From: JAPHSX01 sp050298555 | GTDB lineage: Bacteria > Pseudomonadota > Gammaproteobacteria > Thiohalomonadales > Thiohalomonadaceae | Assembly (NCBI GenBank): GCA_050298555.1 | Contig: JBNKUL010000034.1 | Span: 1 to 64,000, forward strand | Direction of reading: 5' to 3' | DNA length: 64,000 bases | Shown here: piece after piece, positions 16,846 through 25,535 of the stretch | Layout of the letters: each line of letters begins with the position of its first letter | How positions within the stretch are numbered: position 1 is the first letter of the stretch | Translations under genes and position numbers: made by a program | Notes under the pieces: generated by a model | Seen by the model: the letters and a program-made list of their open reading frames with translations, nothing else | Database searches by the model: none | What the model was told of the DNA's origin: nothing

Positions 16846-18138
16846 ATGAGTAACCTCGCCTACACCTCCCTCTCCCTCAGCCAGACACCGCCGCTGTCGG
16901 TGCCGTTGCGTTTCTTCCTCACCGCACCGCTGTTCCTTGCCGCCGCTGCGGTACTGCTGATGTTCTCTGGTGACGCCCTGCCTCTGGGACGCTGGGGCCC
17001 GATGGTGTTGGCGCTCACTCACCTGGTAACCCTGGGTTTTCTGGGTATGAGTATGGTGGGGGCGGTGCAGCAGCTGCTGCCGGTGTTGATCGGTACTCCC
17101 ATCAGTCGTCCCCGCCTGGTTAGCACCCTGCTGCATCTGCCGCTGCTGCTGGGCAGCGCCTCGCTGGCGGCGGGGATGGGACTGTCACTGCCCGCGCTGT
17201 TACAACTGGGCGGCCTGCTACTGGCTGCGGTTTTTCTGCTGTTCACGGCCATCACCGCCCACTGCCTGTGGCGCACCCGCTCGACCCACGCCACGGTATC
17301 GGCGATGGCCCTGGCCCTCATCGGACTGCTGCTGCTGGCGGGGATGGGGCTGTGGCTGCTCTGGTACGGGCAGTGGCAACTGCCGCTGGCCCACCCCCTT
17401 ACCCGGCTCCATATCGGCTGGGGGGCAGGGGCCTGGATCGGTGCGCTGCTGATCGGGGTCGCCTACCAGGTGGTGCCGATGTTCCAGATCACCCCCGAGT
17501 ATCCGGCCGTTGTGCGGCGGAGATTAATACCGGCAATCGGCCTGCTGCTGGTGGGATGGGGGGGAAGTTACGTCTGGTTTCCATCGCTGCAGCCGCTGTT
17601 TAGCCACCTGCTGGCGCTGCTGTTTATCCTCTTTGCCCTGCAGACCCTCAGCTTGCAGGCACAACGGCGGCGTCGCCTCGCCGATGTCACCCTCGACTTC
17701 TGGCGCCTGGCGATGGGCTGCCTGATCCTCGCCGCGCTGCTGTGGCCGCTCACCCGTTGGCTCAACCTACCCTCGCTGGAGCTGGTGGTCGGGGCGCTGT
17801 TTCTGCTCGGCTTTGCCGGCTCTGCGGTCAACGGCATGCTCTACAAAATCGTCCCCTTCCTGGTGTGGCTGCACCTCAATAACCGCCTGCAGGCACAGGG
17901 GAGCTGGCAGGGCGGTGTGCCCAACATGAAGCAGATCATCGCCGTGGCAGCGACGCGCCGACAGTACCGGTTGCACCTGCTGGCGCTGGCGGTGTTGTTG
18001 TTGACCCTGGGGATGCCGAGCCTGGTGCCGGCCTGGATTGCCGGTGGGCTGTGGCTGGCGAATGCCGCCTATCTGTGGTGGAACCTGGTGCAGGCGTTGC
18101 GCCTCTATCGGCGCTGTTTGCAGGGGGAAGCCGCGTAG
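16846..18138 (+). CDS. Polytopic membrane protein, NnrS/haem-copper-oxidase-subunit-like
   Basis: A 430-residue protein with about twelve hydrophobic segments. Histidines occur inside or at the edges of helices (LALTHLVTLGFLGMS, LTRLHIGWGAGAWIG, FLVWLHLNN), a pattern seen in NnrS-like proteins and in relatives of haem-copper oxidase subunit I. Three genes (hemerythrin, DUF2249, this one) are spaced by only a few bases and likely form one operon. A role in handling NO or in copper/haem-linked respiration is an inference from this company. The start ATG follows the DUF2249 stop by five bases; an earlier ATG at 16833 is in another frame. Confidence 0.6.
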   Translation: MSNLAYTSLSLSQTPPLSVPLRFFLTAPLFLAAAAVLLMFSGDALPLGRWGPMVLALTHLVTLGFLGMSMVGAVQQLLPVLIGTPISRPRLVSTLLHLPLLLGSASLAAGMGLSLPALLQLGGLLLAAVFLLFTAITAHCLWRTRSTHATVSAMALALIGLLLLAGMGLWLLWYGQWQLPLAHPLTRLHIGWGAGAWIGALLIGVAYQVVPMFQITPEYPAVVRRRLIPAIGLLLVGWGGSYVWFPSLQPLFSHLLALLFILFALQTLSLQAQRRRRLADVTLDFWRLAMGCLILAALLWPLTRWLNLPSLELVVGALFLLGFAGSAVNGMLYKIVPFLVWLHLNNRLQAQGSWQGGVPNMKQIIAVAATRRQYRLHLLALAVLLLTLGMPSLVPAWIAGGLWLANAAYLWWNLVQALRLYRRCLQGEAA

Positions 18139-18160
18139 GGTGGGCAGGGGCCCATCCTAC
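18135..18160. terminator. Bidirectional terminator-like hairpin
   Basis: GTAGGGTGGG (18135-18144) pairs with CCCATCCTAC (18151-18160) with one G-T pair and a six-base loop. It overlaps the stop codon of the membrane-protein gene and lies between convergent genes. GTAGGGTGGGC palindromes are common interspersed elements in gammaproteobacteria; there is no T tract. Confidence 0.45.
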
Positions 18161-18167
18161 GGAGTGA

Positions 18168-19325
18168 TCAGACCGCCGCCGGATCCTTACCGGTGAGCAG
18201 GAAGGTGATCAGGTCGTGTACCGAGCGCATCTGGTCACCGAAGGGGAGTGGTTCTGAGCCACGGAAGAAGAGGCCCTTCTCCACATTACCCTGTACCGCC
18301 GCCTCCAGCTGGGAGTCGATGCAGAACTGGCCCGCCTCGGGGTTACCGTCCTTGAGGCCGCAGTGGCTCAGGCACTCGAACCAGACCGCGCACTTGCCCT
18401 TATCCGGGGTGGCCCGGGAGCGCACCTTCTCTTCACGTTCCAGGTATTTTTTCAACCAGGGGGTGAGCACGGCACGGGCCGGCAGGCCGGCGGTACTCAT
18501 GAAGGTGACCACGTCCTCGGGCCTGGCATCCAGCAGCACCTTCTTGAAGGTGGGGTGGGCGTCGCCCTCTTCGGTGACGGCGAAGGGGGTGCCGATCTGC
18601 ACGCCGCTGGCGCCCCAGCTGAACAGCTCCTTGATCTTGTCGAAGGAGTTGATGCCGCCGGCAGGGATCAGCGGAATGGGGTCGATCTTCAGTGCTTCGA
18701 ACACCTTGGGGATCTCGGCCAGCACACGCTTGAAGTCGAACTTCTCGTTGTGGATGTCCTCGGGGTTCGGCGCACCGAGGTGGCCGCCGGCATAGCGCGG
18801 ATGCTCCAGTACGATGGCGTCGGGCAGTACGCCCTTGCGCATCCAGCGCTTGAGTACGGCGCGCACTCCGCGCTCCTCGGAGAGGATGGGGATCAGCGCC
18901 ACGTCGGGGTAGTCCTTGGTCAGCTCAGGCAGCTCGAACGGCAGGCCGGCACCCATGATGATGGCATTGGCGCCGCTCTCGCAGGACTGCTTTACCAGCT
19001 CGGGGAAGCGGTCCACCGCCTTCATTACGTTGACCGCGATAAAGCCATCGGGGCCGGCGATCTCGCGTGCAGCCTTGATCTCGCGATCCAGTGCCTCGTA
19101 GTTGGCCTCGTCGATAATGGCGCGGTCCTTGACCCGCTTGGTACGCTCCATCAGGTCCGGGTGGTGTACCCGCAGGTCGATACTGGCGATGGTGCCGATG
19201 GCACCCTCTTTGGCGACGTGCCCGGCCAGTTTATGGGCCGAGACGCCGACCCCCATCCCTCCCTGGATAATGGGCAGCAGTTCGCGTCCGCGAATCTTCA
19301 GTTTGGGCAGTGGGGTGTCAATCAT
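18168..19325 (-). CDS. Nitronate monooxygenase / FabK-like flavin oxidoreductase
   Basis: A 385-residue TIM-barrel flavoprotein with LPIIQGGMGVGVSAHKLAG at the N terminus, AGGHLGAP and LIPAGGINSFDKIKELFSWGASGVQIGTPF in the phosphate-binding part, as in the 2-nitropropane dioxygenase/FabK family. Family members oxidise nitronates or act as enoyl reductases with FMN. A C-terminal extension has four Cys residues (CAVWFECLSHCGL and QFCIDS), more than the core fold needs. It is transcribed alone and ends convergently with the NnrS-like gene. Confidence 0.82.
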   Translation of the reverse strand: MIDTPLPKLKIRGRELLPIIQGGMGVGVSAHKLAGHVAKEGAIGTIASIDLRVHHPDLMERTKRVKDRAIIDEANYEALDREIKAAREIAGPDGFIAVNVMKAVDRFPELVKQSCESGANAIIMGAGLPFELPELTKDYPDVALIPILSEERGVRAVLKRWMRKGVLPDAIVLEHPRYAGGHLGAPNPEDIHNEKFDFKRVLAEIPKVFEALKIDPIPLIPAGGINSFDKIKELFSWGASGVQIGTPFAVTEEGDAHPTFKKVLLDARPEDVVTFMSTAGLPARAVLTPWLKKYLEREEKVRSRATPDKGKCAVWFECLSHCGLKDGNPEAGQFCIDSQLEAAVQGNVEKGLFFRGSEPLPFGDQMRSVHDLITFLLTGKDPAAV

Positions 19326-19451
19326 TCATCACCTACCGGGTATGTCGAGGCATAAAGGCCGCTATGATACATTAAGCGCCGGGATTGATCCGCATTCTTG
19401 TGTATGGAGCCCAAACCCCCAAGTTCAACCCCTTAAACCACAGGTCATTTC

Positions 19452-20081
19452 ATGCCAACAGCCTCCACCGATGCGGACGAGTTCCGCTCCATTATCGCCT
19501 ACCCCCTGCATGGCAACTGCTACCTCAACATCACCAGTGAATGCACCCTGCGCTGTGCCTTCTGTCCCAAGTACAACCGCAGCTGGGAGGTGCAGAGCTA
19601 CGACCTGCGCCTGCACCGTGAGCCGACGGCGGAGGAGGTGATCGAGGCGATAGGCGACCCCACCGACTACAAGGAGATCGTCTTTTGCGGCCTGGGCGAG
19701 CCGACGGTGCGTTTCGATGTGCTGATGACCATCGCCCGCGCGGTGAAAGAGGCTGGGGGGCGGGTGCGGGTCAATACCGACGGCCTTGCCAGCCTGCGTG
19801 AGGGGCGCGATGTCACTGCCGAGATGGCGCAGGTGGTCGACAGCCTCTCCATCTCCATGAACGCGCAGAATGAGGCGATCTATATCCAGCACACGCGTCC
19901 GAAACTGGAGGGTGCCTTCGCGGCGATGCTGGAGTTTGCCCGCCTCGCCGGCGAGCGCGGCATCGAGGTGAGCCTTACCGCCATCGACGGCCTGGAGGGG
20001 GTGGATGTCGCCGCCTGCGAGAAGATCGCCAACGACCTCGGTGTCGGCTTCCGCCGCCGGGAGCTGGATAAGGTGGGCTGA
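19452..20081 (+). CDS. Small radical SAM protein (TatD-linked type)
   Basis: A 209-residue protein with the [4Fe-4S]/SAM motif CTLRCAFCPK (C-x3-C-x2-C) near residue 36, the GGE-like SAM motif FCGLGEPTVR and later strands of a partial TIM barrel. The short length and motif resemble the radical SAM group found next to tatD genes (TIGR04038-like). No tatD gene is adjacent here. The reaction is unknown. It is divergent from the nitronate monooxygenase gene, with 126 bases between them. Confidence 0.75.
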   Translation: MPTASTDADEFRSIIAYPLHGNCYLNITSECTLRCAFCPKYNRSWEVQSYDLRLHREPTAEEVIEAIGDPTDYKEIVFCGLGEPTVRFDVLMTIARAVKEAGGRVRVNTDGLASLREGRDVTAEMAQVVDSLSISMNAQNEAIYIQHTRPKLEGAFAAMLEFARLAGERGIEVSLTAIDGLEGVDVAACEKIANDLGVGFRRRELDKVG

Positions 20082-20211
20082 ATTACATAACCATACAAAC
20101 GCAAGGGACAAGGAAGTGCTTTTGTGATAGCTTTCCCACTCTAATTACAACAACAATTCAGAGAGTATGGGCGATGCCTGCATCTATCGATTGTAGTGGG
20201 AGCATGGAGTA

Positions 20212-22785
20212 ATGCTGCTGCTTTTCCGCACCTTTAAGGGCTTTATCCTCACCGCGGCCTTCCTGGTCTCGGTCATACTCTTCGTTGCCATCTATCTGGG
20301 CGTCTCCCACTCCTACCAGAACGCGACCCGGGAGAACGCGGCGGAACTCTCCGAGACCCTGGCCGAGGGCACCTTCAACTCCATGTACCAAATTATGCGC
20401 CGGGGCTGGAACCGGGCGCAGCTGGAGGAATTCCTGCAGTCGTTGCGCGACAGTGCAAAGGAGGACGGCCACCAGCTTGAGATCTACCGTGGTGAACGGG
20501 TCACCAAACTGTTTGGCCCGATTGAGCAGCCACCCTTTGACGATGCGGTGCGTAGCACCTTTAGCTCGGCGCAAAAGTACTCCGCTCTTTCCGACTCCTC
20601 AGTACGCTTCCTCTATCCGTTGGTGGCGCGCGATGAGTGCCTGCGTTGCCATGTCAATGCCAGGGCCGGAGAGGTGTTGGGGGTGATCGAGGTGGGCCAG
20701 CAGCTGGGGCCGATCATGGAGAAGGCGAAGGGCGATCTGTTTAATACCCTGCTGATGATTATTCCGCTGCCCTTTATCGTGGCGATGGGGGTCGCCTGGG
20801 TGGTGGGGCGCAAGTTCAACGACTCAATGGCGGTGCTGGACGAATACATCGACAACGTCAATACGGTGGCTGACCTCACCTCGCTCGATGTTAAGTCTCG
20901 CGACCTGGGCTTCGAGGAGTTTCGCAGCATCCTCGCCGACATCGAGATCCTCGCCTACAAATTGCGTAACGTGGCGGTGGACAAGGACCTGCTTGAGTTC
21001 GAGATTCGCCTGCTGGAGAAGTTCGTCATCACCTCCGATGTGGTGCGCGACTGGCGCGAGTACGTCAGTTTTCTGCTCAATGAGATCCACCAGGTGATCG
21101 ACGCCTATGTGCTGTTCTCCATCTTTAAGGTGGATGACGAGCTGTTCGACCTCGACATCTTCTGGTACGCCGAACCCAGTGATGCCTCGCGCCAGGCGAT
21201 GGAGGAGGCGGTGCGAAAGAAGCTGCACGAGAACAGCTACTTCCGCGACCTGGCGATACAGATCAACCACAACGTCACCGAGCCCGACGCCCCCCCCGTC
21301 GATCTGGACCGGGAAACCATCGAACTGCAGACCAAGTCGCTGCTGGTGGACGCCCCCAAGATCGGCGGTATCGTCGGCATCGGTATCCAGTCGGAGAGCT
21401 TCCGCGACCGTATGCGCCTGCTGGTGGTCGACTCCATCCTCTCCACCCTGCTCAACGTGGTCGGCTCGGTCAAGGCGATCTACAAGTACACCAAGGACAT
21501 GGAGTACTACGCTACCCGCGACCCACTTACCAACCTCTACAACCAGCGCATTTTTTGGGAGCTGCTGGAGTATGAGATTGACCGTGCCGAGCGCCATACC
21601 TACCCCTTCTCGTTGTTCGTCATCGACATGGACAACTTCAAGTCGATTAACGACACCTACGGCCATGCCTTCGGCGACAAGTTCCTGGAGTGTTTTGCGC
21701 AGAACCTGCAGCAGAACCTGCGCGGCGGTGACGTCGTCGCCCGCTACGGCGGTGATGAGTTTGTGGTGATTCTGCCGGAGACCGATTTCGACGCGACGCA
21801 GCAGGTCGCCAGCAAGCTGCTGGATTCGACCGCGGCGATCACTATCGACGCCCCCGACGGCAGTGAGGTCAAGGCCACCATCTCCATCGGCATGGCGGCC
21901 TACCCGGACCATGCCACCGAGTCCAAGGACCTGTTTCTGTTCGCCGACAACATGATGTACAAGGCCAAGTCGGGGGGGAAGAACCGGGTCAGCCTGCCCA
22001 GTAGCGACGATGTGGTGGAGGTGTTCCGCTCTATCGGCGAGAAGACCATTGCCATCACCAAGGCCATTGAGAAGCGCCAGGTCGTCCCCTTCTTTCAGTC
22101 GATTCTCGATGTCGCCAGCGGCGAGATCGCCGCCGTCGAGGTGCTCAGTCGTCTGGAGATCGAAGGCCAGATCATGGGGGCCCATGAGTTCATTGAGATC
22201 GCCGAGAAGCAGGGACTGATCCACCAAATCGACTACATCATGATGGAGAAGGCCTTCCAGGCAGCCAGTGCCAATAATTTTGCCGGTTACATCTTCATCA
22301 ACTTCTCTCCGCGCTCCATCCTGGTCGGTGAGTTCATTCAGGAGGCGAAGCGCCTTACCCAGGAGAACGGTATCTCACCCAGCCAGGTGGTGTTCGAGAT
22401 CACCGAGCGTGACACGGTGAAGAGCATGAGTACCCTGGTCGACTTTGCCCACGAACTGAAGGGGGCCGGCTTCCTGCTGGCCATCGACGACTTCGGTTCC
22501 GGCTTCTCCTCCTTCCACTATCTCAAGCGCCTGCCCATCGATATCCTCAAGATCGAGGGCGACTTCGTCGCCAATATGGCCACGGACATGCGCGACCACG
22601 CCTTCGTCAGCAGCATGACCGAGCTGGCGCACAAACTGGGGATTCGCACCGTTGCCGAGTATGTGGAGGATGCAGATGTGCTGGAGCAGGTGCGCCAGGC
22701 CGGTATCGACTACGCACAGGGTTACCACATCTCGCGTCCCTCGGCGGAGTTGCCGAAGAAGCATCAGGCCTTTCTGAGCGCCTAG
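20212..22785 (+). CDS. GGDEF-EAL protein with periplasmic CxxCH (haem c type) sensor domain
   Basis: An 857-residue protein. Two membrane helices (about 9-31 and 181-200) bracket a periplasmic domain with a c-type haem motif CLRCH at residues 143-147, as in DUF3365/Tll0287-like sensors. A cytoplasmic region of about 200 residues with GAF-like features follows. The GGDEF domain has an intact RYGGDEF (about 511-517). The EAL domain has EVL in place of EAL (643-645) but keeps ITERD, DDFGSG, the Lys in LKIEG and VAEYVED, so phosphodiesterase activity is likely. It would make or break c-di-GMP in response to a redox or gas signal (inference). It is convergent with apaG. Confidence 0.88.
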   Translation: MLLLFRTFKGFILTAAFLVSVILFVAIYLGVSHSYQNATRENAAELSETLAEGTFNSMYQIMRRGWNRAQLEEFLQSLRDSAKEDGHQLEIYRGERVTKLFGPIEQPPFDDAVRSTFSSAQKYSALSDSSVRFLYPLVARDECLRCHVNARAGEVLGVIEVGQQLGPIMEKAKGDLFNTLLMIIPLPFIVAMGVAWVVGRKFNDSMAVLDEYIDNVNTVADLTSLDVKSRDLGFEEFRSILADIEILAYKLRNVAVDKDLLEFEIRLLEKFVITSDVVRDWREYVSFLLNEIHQVIDAYVLFSIFKVDDELFDLDIFWYAEPSDASRQAMEEAVRKKLHENSYFRDLAIQINHNVTEPDAPPVDLDRETIELQTKSLLVDAPKIGGIVGIGIQSESFRDRMRLLVVDSILSTLLNVVGSVKAIYKYTKDMEYYATRDPLTNLYNQRIFWELLEYEIDRAERHTYPFSLFVIDMDNFKSINDTYGHAFGDKFLECFAQNLQQNLRGGDVVARYGGDEFVVILPETDFDATQQVASKLLDSTAAITIDAPDGSEVKATISIGMAAYPDHATESKDLFLFADNMMYKAKSGGKNRVSLPSSDDVVEVFRSIGEKTIAITKAIEKRQVVPFFQSILDVASGEIAAVEVLSRLEIEGQIMGAHEFIEIAEKQGLIHQIDYIMMEKAFQAASANNFAGYIFINFSPRSILVGEFIQEAKRLTQENGISPSQVVFEITERDTVKSMSTLVDFAHELKGAGFLLAIDDFGSGFSSFHYLKRLPIDILKIEGDFVANMATDMRDHAFVSSMTELAHKLGIRTVAEYVEDADVLEQVRQAGIDYAQGYHISRPSAELPKKHQAFLSA

Positions 22786-22799
22786 CCAGAGGAGGCCGG

Positions 22800-23171
22800 T
22801 TAGTGCAGGCCGTGGGGGGTGTTTAAGGAGAAACGGGGGATCGGTGCATCGAAGTGGCGGCCGTCGTCGTCCACCATTTGGTAACTTCCCTCCATGGAGC
22901 CGACCGGGGTATCGAGCACGGTGCCGCTGGTGTATCGGTAGTAATCACCGGGGGCGATGTGGGGCTGTTCGCCCACCACTCCCTCGCCATGCACCTCCTG
23001 CACTTCGCCGTGCCCATCGGTGATCACCCAGTGACGGGTGAGCAGGCGAACGGGCGTGTCACCGTTGTTGCGAATGGTGATGGTGTAGGCGAAGACGTAG
23101 CGCTCATCGCTGGGCACCGATTCGGTCTCGATGTAGCGGGTCTCCACCTCGATGAGGACGGGGGCGGTCAC
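22800..23171 (-). CDS. apaG: ApaG (CorD) protein
   Basis: A 123-residue protein matching ApaG along its length: IEVETRYIETESVP, FAYTITIRNNGDTPVRLLTR, GVVGEQPHIAPGDYYRYTSG and GSMEGSYQMVDDDG. It has the single immunoglobulin-like fold of the family. ApaG is linked to Co2+/Mg2+ and dinucleotide metabolism, with no settled biochemistry. In many gammaproteobacteria it follows ksgA directly; here three genes stand between them. Its start overlaps the comFB stop by four bases. apaH is not seen downstream. Confidence 0.95.
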   Translation of the reverse strand: MTAPVLIEVETRYIETESVPSDERYVFAYTITIRNNGDTPVRLLTRHWVITDGHGEVQEVHGEGVVGEQPHIAPGDYYRYTSGTVLDTPVGSMEGSYQMVDDDGRHFDAPIPRFSLNTPHGLH

Positions 23172-23440
23172 TCCCTCTCCTTGTTGCGCTCGCTGACGGT
23201 CTGTGAGGCGTTGAGTACCGCTTCAGTGATGGCCTGCTGCATCCTCTCGCGCTCGCGTGAGGTGAGGAAGAAGGCCATGTCGACATCGTGGCGCACATAG
23301 CGGGCCGGTAACTGGTTGAGGGCGAGGCAGACGATGTCCTCCAGCGCGTCCTCGCCGTGATCGCTGTGGGGGGCGATGGTGTTCATCACATGCTCGATCA
23401 CCAGCGGTTCGTAGTAGTTGTGGATCGCTTCGAAGTTCAT
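23168..23440 (-). CDS. ComFB family protein, possible c-di-GMP receptor
   Basis: A 90-residue protein with the ComFB pattern: IHNYYEPLVIEHVMNTI, DALEDIVCLALNQLPARYVRHDVDM and a final helix. ComFB was named from the Bacillus competence locus; cyanobacterial relatives have been reported to bind cyclic dinucleotides. Its place between a diguanylate cyclase gene and a GGDEF-EAL gene is in line with a c-di-GMP receptor role, but that is inference. Start ATG 23440 has GGAGA upstream; the stop overlaps apaG. Confidence 0.82.
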   Translation of the reverse strand: MNFEAIHNYYEPLVIEHVMNTIAPHSDHGEDALEDIVCLALNQLPARYVRHDVDMAFFLTSRERERMQQAITEAVLNASQTVSERNKERE

Positions 23441-23504
23441 ATTCTCTCCATATTGGTTTTATTGTGTTGGTTTCCCCTGAGCTTAGTCAGCCGCTTGCCG
23501 TGGT

Positions 23505-24005
23505 TCAACGTCTTAATTCTCGCAGCCGCCAGGTCGGGCTACCGTCGTCGTTGAGAAGCCGGTGCTGCAGCAGCCACTGGCGCGCGTCCTCGGCATCCTG
23601 TTCGAACCAGGCGCGGGCCGAGCCGAGGCGGAAGGTATAGCCCCAGGCGTCCATGTCGGCGAGGATGCGCTCGCGTCCCATCCCCGGCAGGTAGCCGCCC
23701 AGGGTGATCTCCATGTAGTTGACCGCGTTCTCCTCATCGTAGTCACCGCCGGCGTTGGTGTGCAGCACTGCACGGCGCTCCTCGTCCATGCAGATGAGGT
23801 GACAGCTCTCGTGCAGCGCCGAGTGCACCGGGGTGTCGCCACGCACCAGTACGCGGCGGGCGATGATCCCCGCCTCCGGATCGCCGAACCAGCTGCCGGG
23901 GATGGGCTCACCGTCAGGTACGCGTTCCAGGCTGAGGCCGAAGCGGCCCAGTAGTTCGGCCAGGGCATCGAAGTCGATCTCACTGCAAAGCAGCACTTCA
24001 CTCAT
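23505..24005 (-). CDS. Hypothetical protein with HExxH-like zinc motif
   Basis: A 166-residue protein starting MSEVLLCSEIDFDALAEL. The centre contains HSALHESCHLICMDEE, which holds an HExCH motif like the zinc site of gluzincin peptidases, followed by an acidic stretch (GGDYDEENAVNYMEI) that could supply a third ligand. I cannot name a family. ATG 24005 is chosen because AGAGGA sits upstream; an in-frame start at 24047 would overlap the preceding gene. It lies 13 bases after the CheW-LysM gene, so is cotranscribed with it. Confidence 0.6.
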   Translation of the reverse strand: MSEVLLCSEIDFDALAELLGRFGLSLERVPDGEPIPGSWFGDPEAGIIARRVLVRGDTPVHSALHESCHLICMDEERRAVLHTNAGGDYDEENAVNYMEITLGGYLPGMGRERILADMDAWGYTFRLGSARAWFEQDAEDARQWLLQHRLLNDDGSPTWRLRELRR

Positions 24006-24018
24006 GGGGATTCCTCTG

Positions 24019-25530
24019 TTATCGAATAATGAGGTGTACCCGGTCACCGGGGTAGATCCAGTGCGGGTCGCGGATACCGCTACGGCGCGCCAGCACCGGG
24101 TAGTTGAGGGCGTTGTGGGTGTAGCGTTTGGCGATGTCCCACAGGGTGTCGCCCTTTACCACGATATGGATGCAGTCGCAGGGCTCAATCTGCGGTGCGG
24201 GCTTCGGCCAGTCGGCGTCGGGCACTAGCGGTTCTTCCTCCACCTCCTCGACAGGGGGCGCTATCGCTTTTTCGGCAGTGGGAGTCGTCCCTTCCCGGGC
24301 GGCGGGCACCATCACCTCCTTGGTGGGGGCGATCGCCCTTTCAAGTTTGAGCAGCTGCTTGCGCTCGATGATCAGTGTGATCATCCCCTCAGCGTCTTTC
24401 TCGACCTGGAGTGCGGGGGGGGCCTCGGCTTCGATGACGGGCTCCTCCACCTTCTCCTCAATCTTATCATCCACCGCCTCCTCGGCTGGGGGGGGCGACT
24501 CTGGCTCAGGCGTTTCCGCCTCGACCACTACGGCCTCAGGCATCTCGACGGGCTGTTCGCTTACCGGTACGAGCGGCGGCGCTACAGCTTGTGCAAGCGG
24601 CGTTGGCAACGGCCTGGGGGGCGGCGGCGTATAGACGGGAAGCGGCCTCACTTTGGCGGGCTCCGGCCACAGCAGGTAGAGCCCGGTAGCGATGCCACCG
24701 AGGGTAAGCAGGAGCAGCAACAGCAGCGGCAGGCGTGAGTCGTTGCCGTTGTCACTGATATTGACGCTGTGGGTGTGCACCTCTGGCTGGGGAGGGGCAT
24801 CACGTTGTGGTACGGCAGCGGGGCGCTCCACCCGCGTTGCCGGTGGGGTAATTTTCCTGGCTGTGATGGGCGCGGGTGCCGGCCTGGCTTGTCTTGGTTT
24901 GGGCGGCGGGACGGGGGCTGCGGCCGCTCTCTTCGCGGCAGGCGCCACTGGCAGCGGCGCCTTTTTCTCTACCCTTGGCCTGGCCTTTATTTCCGGCATC
25001 ACCGGTTTGGGGGACTCGGGGGGAGCGCTACTTGCCGGCTGCTCCCGCTTGCGCTCCTGTTCCTGTTCGCGCAGCTGTTCCAGATGGCACTGGATAGGTG
25101 CCGCGTCGCGCATCGCCAGCAGCGCGTCGAGGGTGGTGCAGAGCACGATTTCGTTGCGGTAGAGGAAGCCGCTGTGGAACAGCTCGCGCGGCAGGTAGCG
25201 GGGCAGTGTGGTGTAGGTGCCCGCCTCACTGCGCAGCAGCTCCTCTACCTTGTCCACCCACAGGGCGTGGCGGCGTGGGCCGTTTTCGTAGAGCAGCAGG
25301 CGGCCGTTACCGCGGCGAGGGCAGTCGAGGCCGAAGCGCTGGTGCAGGTCGACCACGGCGTAGACGTGCTCCTGGTGGCGGAAGATGCCGGGCCGCCCCC
25401 TGTCGCTGCCGGGCGGGTGGGTGAGGTGTTCGGGGGGCAGCACGATGGCCTGTACGCTGTCAGCGGGTACCGCACAGGCAATGCGGTCGATGCGGAAGAT
25501 TAGCAGGGTATCGTCGTGCTGCGACACCAC
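24019..25530 (-). CDS. CheW-like domain fused through a membrane helix to a LysM domain
   Basis: A 503-residue protein with an unusual layout. Residues 5-145 look like a CheW domain (LLIFRIDRIACAVPADSVQAI, HVYAVVDLHQRFG, HALWVDKVEELL). Residues 150-262 are a basic, Pro-rich linker. A membrane helix spans about 267-288. An acidic, Pro-rich region follows, and the last 50 residues are a LysM domain (IHIVVKGDTLWDIAKRY, WIYPGDRVHLI). The CheW part would be in the cytoplasm and the LysM part would bind peptidoglycan. GTG start (25530 or 25527), five bases after ksgA. It might anchor a chemosensory array or a motility device to the cell wall (inference). Confidence 0.75.
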   Translation of the reverse strand: MVSQHDDTLLIFRIDRIACAVPADSVQAIVLPPEHLTHPPGSDRGRPGIFRHQEHVYAVVDLHQRFGLDCPRRGNGRLLLYENGPRRHALWVDKVEELLRSEAGTYTTLPRYLPRELFHSGFLYRNEIVLCTTLDALLAMRDAAPIQCHLEQLREQEQERKREQPASSAPPESPKPVMPEIKARPRVEKKAPLPVAPAAKRAAAAPVPPPKPRQARPAPAPITARKITPPATRVERPAAVPQRDAPPQPEVHTHSVNISDNGNDSRLPLLLLLLLTLGGIATGLYLLWPEPAKVRPLPVYTPPPPRPLPTPLAQAVAPPLVPVSEQPVEMPEAVVVEAETPEPESPPPAEEAVDDKIEEKVEEPVIEAEAPPALQVEKDAEGMITLIIERKQLLKLERAIAPTKEVMVPAAREGTTPTAEKAIAPPVEEVEEEPLVPDADWPKPAPQIEPCDCIHIVVKGDTLWDIAKRYTHNALNYPVLARRSGIRDPHWIYPGDRVHLIIR

Positions 25531-25535
25531 TGCGA

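Noticed and set aside
20824..22227. 467-codon minus-strand frame opposite the GGDEF-EAL gene
   Set aside because: No domain, repetitive composition, and complete overlap with the GGDEF and EAL domains on the other strand.
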